Shown: in pieces, positions 56,441 through 64,000 of the stretch
Position numbering within the stretch: position 1 is the stretch's first letter
Layout of the letters: every line of letters starts with the position of its first letter
DNA from: Cladocopium goreaui
Taxonomy: Eukaryota > Sar > Dinophyceae > Suessiales > Symbiodiniaceae
NCBI GenBank assembly: GCA_947184155.2
Contig: CAMXCT020006636.1
Coordinates: 212,944 to 276,943 of the forward strand
Reading direction: 5' to 3'
DNA: 64,000 bases
The notes under the pieces: model-generated
The model's input: only the letters and a program-made list of their open reading frames with translations
Databases searched by the model: none
Told to the model about the DNA's origin: nothing
Made by a program: the position numbers and the translations under genes

Positions 56441-56607
56441 TGGCGACAATGACCCCTGGAAGACAATGACCCCTGGAAGACGCAGGGAGAGGTCCTCAAA
56501 GCTGTGCGAGACTTGCAGCTGCTGTGAAGAGACAGAAAAACAAAACTGGTCTCACATGTTTCTGGGAAGATCCTCAAACAAACACCGTGTTCATGTTCAT
56601 ACTAATG

Positions 56608-56662
56608 CTGATGATGATGATGATGATGATGTGATGGTGATGATGATGATGATGATGATGAC
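56608..56662. repeat. GAT trinucleotide repeat
   Basis: (GAT)n with one GTGATG interruption. Confidence 0.9.
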
Positions 56663-56763
56663 CCGAATGAAACTTGTCAAATCCGCGACTAAATTTCGTC
56701 ACGGAATGGACAAGTTTTACCAACCTAATTCAGGTGTGCGCGGTTCCAAGAGCAGGGACGAGG

Positions 56764-56826
56764 CTATATATACACATATATGTGTATATATGTATATATA
56801 CACATATATATGTATATATGTATATG
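56764..56826. repeat. short TATACACATATATGTG palindromic microsatellite
   Basis: TATATACACATATATGTGTATATA occurs as an inverted unit, related to the arrays at 48430 and 55600. Confidence 0.8.
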
Positions 56827-56829
56827 ATA

Positions 56830-59800
56830 CAGTTATCAATTCATTTCCTGTGATTGTGATTACTGTAGTGTAAAAATGTCAATCCCAGTATTGATTTCAT
56901 TAAAGAGCTTCAATAGAATCGGCTGGAAAATGTTGTCGCGTTGCCAACCCAGGGCCGACCCCGATCGCCTCTTCACGCGGGGCTGGCCAACTAGCTCCCG
57001 CGCCACCATCACTGATGGCGAGTTGGATCAAAGATACCTTGGGCTGTCCAGTTTTCTGCGTGGATATCTGTGGAAGCTCACTTTAGGGTCAACGATTCTG
57101 CCACAAAATTGATCACACTTCTTTGACACGTTCATACACTTCCCTGCAAAATATATAATTTACATAATATAACTAATATGTATATATATATATGTCGACA
57201 TTAAAACATTTACAAAGAATGATCTTCCTGTACAAGTGCTGTGATCCTTCACAGTTCCCGAACAGTCCCGAACGAGCCAATCTGGCAAAAAATCGTTCGA
57301 AGAAGATGCAGCTCCATCAGACTTCAGGGCAGAACCTGGCGGAGGTTAGCGGAATTGGACAGAACTGTGCTGCCCTCCGGTCATCAAACATAGCTAGGTG
57401 GGAAATCCATGGAAATCCCCTGTAGCTGGGAATCCCAGCAATCCCCTGGAAGTGATTACAAATGAGCCATTCTGAAAAACCTTCAGTACTCCCTATGTCG
57501 TATCATTTTGGGTACGGCAAAGCTTACGCCATGCTTGTGCACGTTTTCCTCACGCGAAGCAAATTGAGGAAACCCTTACGCGAAGTCCTTACGCGGCCTT
57601 ACGCAAGTTAGGGTTTTGCTTACGCCAAACCCGTTATGACAAGGCCCTTACTGAAAATGTAAAGGGAGGTTTTTAGAGCGGCTCAAATGTTCTCAGTGGG
57701 AAAATAATCGTTACAAACAAATGGTTTTAAGTTTTGAATATCAAAACTGGCATGTGTTCCAGTCATTTTTAGGCCAGGCGGAACTTGGGTGCCGTGCCTT
57801 GTATTGCTTCCACATACAGTTCCGTGGAAGCGCAGCAAAACGCTAGCAGAGCCTCATCCAGCGAATGGAATGAGGCTGTCCCAGTACTCTATCCAAATAT
57901 ATCCAAATCAGCTTGTGGAGAATAGGTATAGTATCTATAGAATCTATAGTTTATCCTGCTATGTTCATCAGACTTCTCTGAAACAGCAGGGACGGTGGTA
58001 CTGCCCATGATGCAGTACCAGCTCGTACTTGGAGCACTAATTCTACAGTATTGCCATGCATTGCCATTATTAAAGTTGGAAAACAACGCTACGCTGGCGA
58101 ACTTGCTGTCCCAAGATGTCCCCAAACGTGGCTCGGAAGTTCTGGAGTGAATCATTGACCTGGGAACACCGGGAACCCGGACATTTATGTTCAATCTCGG
58201 CATTGGAAACCGATGGAGGCTCGAGCCAAAAGCCACACCATGAACCACAAATGCCACAAGCAATCCGAGACTTCAAAGGACTGTCGAAATCTTTCAAAGG
58301 ACGTCAAAGCGATGCACACAAGTTTCAATCAAATTGTATGGAAGGCTCGGGCTTCCCCCTTTGGAAACACAAATACGGAGACCATCTACGACCCTTCCTC
58401 TCATCCAAGATCCCACACCAACAGAACCACAAGAAAAGCAATGCCGCTGTAGTCTTGTTTCCTCTGCTCCAACCCTTGCATTCTCAACACAAGCTTCTGC
58501 CACCACTGCCACCACCGCCACCACTGCCACCACTGCCACCACTGCCACCACTGCCACCAGAAACGCAAAAACTTCAATCTTCCAGCACAGCTTATTGCAG
58601 CCAGCACCGCCCTGAGCACCACAACACTTCTTTATAGTGGGACAGTGGGAAAGCAAGGCTCCGGACTGTGAGAAAGCCGCAGAATGCCCCAGCCACCAAA
58701 ACCGCCCGATCTCAGCTTACACAGCCGGTTGCACAGCCAGGATGTTTTGTCGATCCATATCTAAGTTGATCCAAATTGAGTCTCAGAAAGAGCAGACTCG
58801 ATGGTCTTCTGCTGAGGTCTTCGCATCCACAGCAGTCAAACTCCGCGCAGAAACCAACCTGTGCGCCGGCTGTGCTTGTATCCCTCACCAAGTGTTCCAG
58901 ATGTCTATCATCCTCAGTGTATATACAAAGACACCGAAAGACACCATCGTGCACGGATATCCCAAAATTGGAACTCCAACAGATGATCATTTTAATTCAT
59001 TCAGCAGGAAACCAGGAAACCCCGATTGCGGGCATTTGGGTCGAGTAAAATGGGGTCGGTTAGGTAGGTTGCCCCAGCAATTGCTACGCAGGTAAGTTGC
59101 AACCATCCAATTCCTTGATCGCATGGGGGATGCATTTTCTCTACCAGCGGCCGTTACCAGCTGAGATCCGAAATGGAACCTGAAAGGGCCATGTTCATTG
59201 GGGTAGTCATCTTTCACTTTAAACCTCATTTGTTGGAGACCATGTGAGTTTTCGAACAACAACCACATATTTACCAAGGAATATCAGATCTTCTCATGGC
59301 CCGCAGAGGGCTCTCGGCCCCTGGCAATGATCAAGAATGGAAGCCGGGAGTAGACAAAGAGATCCAGCACATCCTGATAGACCTGCGACGTTGGAGAATG
59401 CTTGCCCCTCTTTGGAAATGGTGTTTGTGTCTCTCAGTATCCAAAAATCACTGCATGCCTGTTCCAAGTTGCATGTTCCAAGAGCTCCCAGGAACGCCGG
59501 CCTGCTCACTGCCAATGCCCTTCTCCTGGCTACAGAATGCTCAGGCACCACATCACAAGCAAATCCAGTGTCACCGTCTTACCAATCTACCATAGAGCTG
59601 ATGATCTTCAAACAGGATCTTTCAGATCAACCCAAAGACGACATTCAGCACAACATTGGGTCCTGAATGAGGTAATCCACTAAGAATGGCCTCATCTGGC
59701 TGCCAGGGTTGACTCTTCAGAATAATTCCTAAGATTCTTCGTTGGTAGCAAAAGGTCACCATTTTCTGGGGCACATGGGTATTGGTTCACCCATTTTCGA

Positions 59801-62050
59801 TATGTTGTTGCAGTGCAACAAGTTTGTTGGTTTAGAAGTGGTGAGTGTTCCGAAGTCCGCGTGCAGAAGAATTCTTTCTCCAAGTGCCTGACAGCTGTGT
59901 GCTTCACTTGGTTTCAGGCTCTGAGGGTTTGAATTGCGACCAAAAGGCAAAAAGGTACAGCCTCAACGTTGACTCAACAGCAATAATACAACACAAGAGT
60001 TGTTTGCACTGTTGAATCGTGATGTGTCACATCTCTCAGTCTCTCGACCAAGTTTTAGATGCATCATGGGGCATCATAATTTTGAGACGTAATTACACAC
60101 AAACTCCTTAAGTCCCAAGATCGCAAGCACTAGTATTTCTCAACGAGCAAACGTCGAAGAACCTACCACTCTGACCCTAAAAAGTCTGTAAGAGGAGAGC
60201 TGCACATCCATCTGCCCACAGTGACTTTGATTTCTCTTCACGCGTTGGGGGTCGTCCTACCAGACTTTGGAGGTAGTTGGTTTTGGCCCACAGCCGTCTG
60301 TACGTACTAGCAGGTACCTCATTTTACACAATAAATGCAGAGATGTTTTGTTGAAAGATCTGAGGGCTGTGTGCAACTTCCAGCATTTTGTTCCCCCAAG
60401 TTCGCAACCAGAAAAGCCTGTCTCGTAGTCTTCCTGTCTCCAGGCACGAGCACTGGCTCCACAGAAACACGTGTCGCAGCATGTCGCAGCATGTCGCAGC
60501 ATGTCGCAGCATGTCGCAGCATGTCGCACCTGCCGGGTCCTCTTCGACCTCTTCCTTCCCTGGCCAATGGGCATCATCCACGTGTTCAAAGGAGACTCTG
60601 AGGAAACCATTCTCTGCAAATGTCAAATGCATGCTGCCCAAAATGCTTCACTACTAATGGAGAAAAAATATAAATCAATGAGCAAACATCGCTGACATTA
60701 AAGCTATACTTTCGATGTGCACAGGAGATGCTTGCAAAAACATTTTGGGCGCACCAAACTCGCGATCCAACTGTTGGGCCAAAAATCCCACCTGCATCGC
60801 CAGACCGATCTGCAGACAGCATTATGCCATGGCATGGCCGTGAAGGGCGCGGCTTCAGGGATGCACCTTGAAAAAAAGGGACAAAAATGACAAAACATCC
60901 AAACAGCAAGGTAGGAAGAGTGGTTTCAGTGTCAAATCATGCGCTTCACTACAATCAGGAATGCCTGCGTGAAATATCCAAAATGTTGTCAAACAGTGCG
61001 TTATTGCGGTGGGAGGTCCACTGCAACTGTGCCGTTTATCTTGAAGCTTGCAGGCATGAAATAGAAATCTTCTCGCAGTCTCGCAGTCGCGCACGTGAAC
61101 TGGACTCAGGGAGCATAAGAGCTGTCGGAATCCTGCAGGTGTTCCTTTTTGCTGTAGCAAAATCGGTACAAATTAATATTCCCGAGCACATCTAAGATTT
61201 CTTGGTTCCCAGGTGGAACAAGTGACACCAGCCTGCTTGGACAGAACATGTCCAAACCATTTTGTGCTTTAGCGTACACTAAACATGATCCTAGTGTTGT
61301 GCGGTTGTCCTTGACAGACTCCACAGTGGGATACTGAACATGTTACAGTAAGTAGTGATGCAATGCCCACAGAAGAGAAGATTTGAAAAGACTCTCTACA
61401 AAACAAATTGGACCTATTTGGCGTAATGGTTGATAATTTATGATAATGTATCAATGGCACTTGTTTAATTTCTGTAAATATCGATGAGTGGCACAGCACT
61501 AGACACATCTACACACCATGACCGACGTTTTTAACACATCCTGGAGGCCAGTCAACACAGTCCGCACACTCGGTTTTTTTTACAATGCGGTCATTTGGCA
61601 AAGGATCTCTGGCCCGGCGTGGGAGTGGGATCCATGGCTCATCATTCCACCGGTGTCCGTCGTCTTCGACGCAACGGTGGCCAGAGGAATTTGTGTAGCG
61701 GCGATAATGAGATGAAAACTGGAATTGATACCCTGAAATAGTGGGTGCAAAATTGTGTAACTAACCAAAACAATACATTCCTACACGCCTATGTATCCCT
61801 ATGTCAATATACAGTGGACATATACAATCATTATAAATGCATATAAATGTGTATAAATGTACATATTTGCAAACTCATATCGCCCAAAATATGTGGACTT
61901 AAAACACAAAAAAAAAGATGTAACTCAACATCATATGAAAAGGCAACTGCTCCGAAATCAGACTATTATTGTGGATGTGACGTCCCCAATTCTTGAACAT
62001 ACTATCAACATCCCTGGAGATGTCCACGGTTTCAGTCAAAAATCCATTCG
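56830..62050. other. anonymous DNA, no confident gene
   Basis: Open frames up to 173 codons exist (58116-58637 plus, with a Pro-rich repeat tail) but give no recognisable domain. A CTTACGC motif recurs seven or so times at 57525-57650. (CCACCACTG)n lies at 58497-58560. Confidence 0.35.
60473..60530. repeat. 10-bp tandem repeat CATGTCGCAG, about six copies
   Basis: Five perfect decamers plus partial units; 10 bp equals about one helical turn. Confidence 0.95.
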
Positions 62051-62059
62051 GAATGGTTC

Positions 62060-62600
62060 CAAACTATATACTAATAGATATACTAATATGTATATATATA
62101 TATATACTAATATATTTAGATAAATACAAATATATGTATATATATATATATATGTACCCACATGTATATATATGTATATACAAATATATATATATACATA
62201 CTAATATATATATATACTAATATATATATATACATATTAATATACATATATACCAATATAAATATACTAATATGTAAATATATATGTATACGTACTTAGA
62301 TATATGTACTAAAATTTCAATAGACTACTACATATTTATACTTATATATATATATATTAATGTATATATATATATGTATATATATATGTATGCTAATATA
62401 AATATATATACTTGAAAATATTGGTATTTAAATATCAAGATATATATATATAGTATTTTTTTCTAATATAGATATATACTAACATTTGTGTATAGATACT
62501 AATATATATATATATATTACTAATATTATATATATATATACATAAATTTGTACATATACACTTATATTTTAAACGCATCTCTCGATATACCCATATTTAT
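62060..62600. repeat. TATATA/ACTAATATATA low-complexity tract
   Basis: TATATACTAATATATA-like units with few G or C bases. No gene is seen. Confidence 0.9.
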
Positions 62601-62689
62601 ATACCAATATATCCGCCGACCCCGGCCTTAGCCAAGGCAGGGGCGGCGCCTGGGACCACCTCGGGTGTGGAACTTGTCTTTCTTAGCAA

Positions 62690-64000
62690 CAACCCCAAGG
62701 TCCACGCCAACAGGCACCCCAAGGCCACAACAATGGCTTCTTAGGCTTCTTCTGGGCGTCCAGGCGTGCCGTTTGCCAGCCCTTAAACCCCTAAAACCCT
62801 TAAAACCCCTAAAACCCTTAAAACTGTTGAACCCCTAAAACCCTTAAAACCCCTAAAACCCTTAAACCCTTAAAACTGTTGAAACTCTGCCACCCACAAC
62901 AATGGCTTCTTAGGCTTCTTATGGGGGTCCAAGCCTGCCGTTTGCCAGCCCTTAAACCCCTAAAACCCTTAAAACCCCTAAAACCCCTAAAACTGTTGAA
63001 ACTCTGCCACCAGAACCCCAAGGCCAGATCCATGGTTTCTTCTCAGCGCGGTCCTGCCGTTTGCCAGCCCTTAAACCCCTAAAACCCTTAAAACCCCTAA
63101 AACCCTTACAACTGTTGAAACTCTGCCACACACAACAATGGCTTCTTAGGCTTCTTATGGGCGTCCAAGCCTGCCGTTTGCCAGCCCTTAAACCCCTAAA
63201 ACCCTTAAAACCCCTAAAACCCTTAAAACCCCTAAAACCCCTAAAACTGTTGAAACTCTGCCACAACAACCCCAAGGCCAGCTCCATGGTTTCTTCTCAG
63301 CGCGGTCCACGCCAACAGGCACCCCAAGGCCACAACAATGGCTTCTTATGGGCGTCCAAGCCTGCCGTTTGCCAGCCCTTAAACCCCTAAAACCCTTAAA
63401 ACCCCTAAAACCCTTAAAACCCCTAAAACCCCTAACTAAAACTGTTGAAACTCTGCCACAACAACCCCAAGGCCAGCTCCATGGTTTCTTCTCAGCGCGG
63501 TCCACGCCAACAGGCACCCCAAGGCCACAACAATGGCTTCTTAGGTTTCTTATGGGCGTCCAAGCGTGCCGTTTGCCAGCCCTTAAACCCCTACAACCGC
63601 TTCTTAGGCTTCTTATGGGCGTCCAAGCCTGCCGTTTGCCAGCCCTTAAACCCCTAAAACCCTTCAAACCCCTAAAACCCCTAAAACTGTTGAAACTCTG
63701 CCACAACAACCCCAAGGCCACGTCCATGGTTTCTTCTCAGCGCGGTCCACGCCAACAGGCACCCCAAGGCCACAAACAACAATGGCTTCTTAGGCTTCTT
63801 CTGGGCGTCCAAGCCTGCCGTTTGCCAGCCCTTAAGCGTCCAAGCCTGCCGTTTGCCAGCCCTTAAACCCCGAAAACCCTTAAAACCCCTAAAACCCTTA
63901 AAACTGTTGAAACTCTGCCACCCACAACAATGGCTTCTTCTCAGCGCGGTCCACGCCAACAGGCACCCCAAGGCCACAACAATGGCTTCTTAGGCTTCTT
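62690..64000. repeat. composite tandem array with telomere-like blocks, continues past the window
   Basis: Units of roughly 110-240 bp contain CCACGCCAACAGGCACCCCA, CAATGGCTTCTTAGGCTTCT, GCCGTTTGCCAGCCCTTAAA, a block of CCCCTAAAA/CCCTTAAAA nonamers (2-7 per unit) and CTGTTGAAACTCTGCCAC. Segments are shuffled or dropped between units. The nonamers resemble TTTTAGGG/TTTAGGG telomere repeats. Open frames reading KPLKPLKP are by-products. Confidence 0.92.

Noticed and set aside
62690..64000. KPLKPLKP and GFRGFKGF proteins
   Set aside because: They are periodicity of the telomere-like nonamers, open on both strands.

Overview
The window looks like nuclear DNA of a dinoflagellate, most likely a Symbiodiniaceae-type alga. 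The grounds are a Ty1/copia element of the dinoflagellate style, a tyrosine-recombinase (DIRS-like) retroelement carrying a cytosine-5 DNA methyltransferase, a 13-base match to the 3' end of the dinoflagellate spliced leader, a protein family with Lys-Gly-Lys repeats that I recall as dinoflagellate-specific, very long low-complexity tracts, telomere-like TTTTAGGG blocks, and an almost complete lack of ordinary intact genes. No database search was possible; family calls rest on motifs read by eye.

Layout. (1) 44-7751: an unrecognised 7.7-kb element with exact 28-bp terminal inverted repeats. It holds about 130 copies of a 24-bp repeat, an AT-rich region with a foldback, and one minus-strand gene for a KGK-repeat protein. 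(2) 7975-8997: a frameshifted sulfotransferase pseudogene. (3) 8992-18334: a nearly complete copia retrotransposon with identical 194-bp LTRs and a 5-bp target duplication (AACCC). It encodes a HAD-like protein, a coiled-coil protein, Gag, and Pol (protease, integrase, a methyltransferase-like insert, reverse transcriptase, RNase H). Gag and Pol are joined through a probable -1 slippage site, and the RT is broken by a frame change. (4) 18950-25860: successive satellites (15-bp, 324-bp, AT-rich, 7-bp and 216-bp units) with a 100-N assembly gap. (5) 25870-48400: mostly anonymous intergenic or intronic DNA with microsatellites and a few possible exons, the best being a ubiquitin-like domain with a 7-bp duplication. 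(6) about 49015-55565: a decayed DIRS-like element (gag-like ORFs, RT, RNase H, DNMT, tyrosine recombinase) lying between two similar TATACA/TATATG arrays. (7) 55570-62600: G-rich minisatellite, microsatellites and anonymous DNA. (8) 62690-64000: a tandem array with telomere-like CCCTAAAA/CCCTTAAAA blocks, running off the window end.

There is no operon logic. The genes that can be read belong to mobile elements, and host genes appear only as fragments. The points of most interest are the TIR element carrying a lineage-specific gene, the spliced-leader match and post-PBS hairpin in the copia element, its HAD-like and methyltransferase-like modules, and the DNMT that appears nested inside the RNase H of the DIRS-like element.
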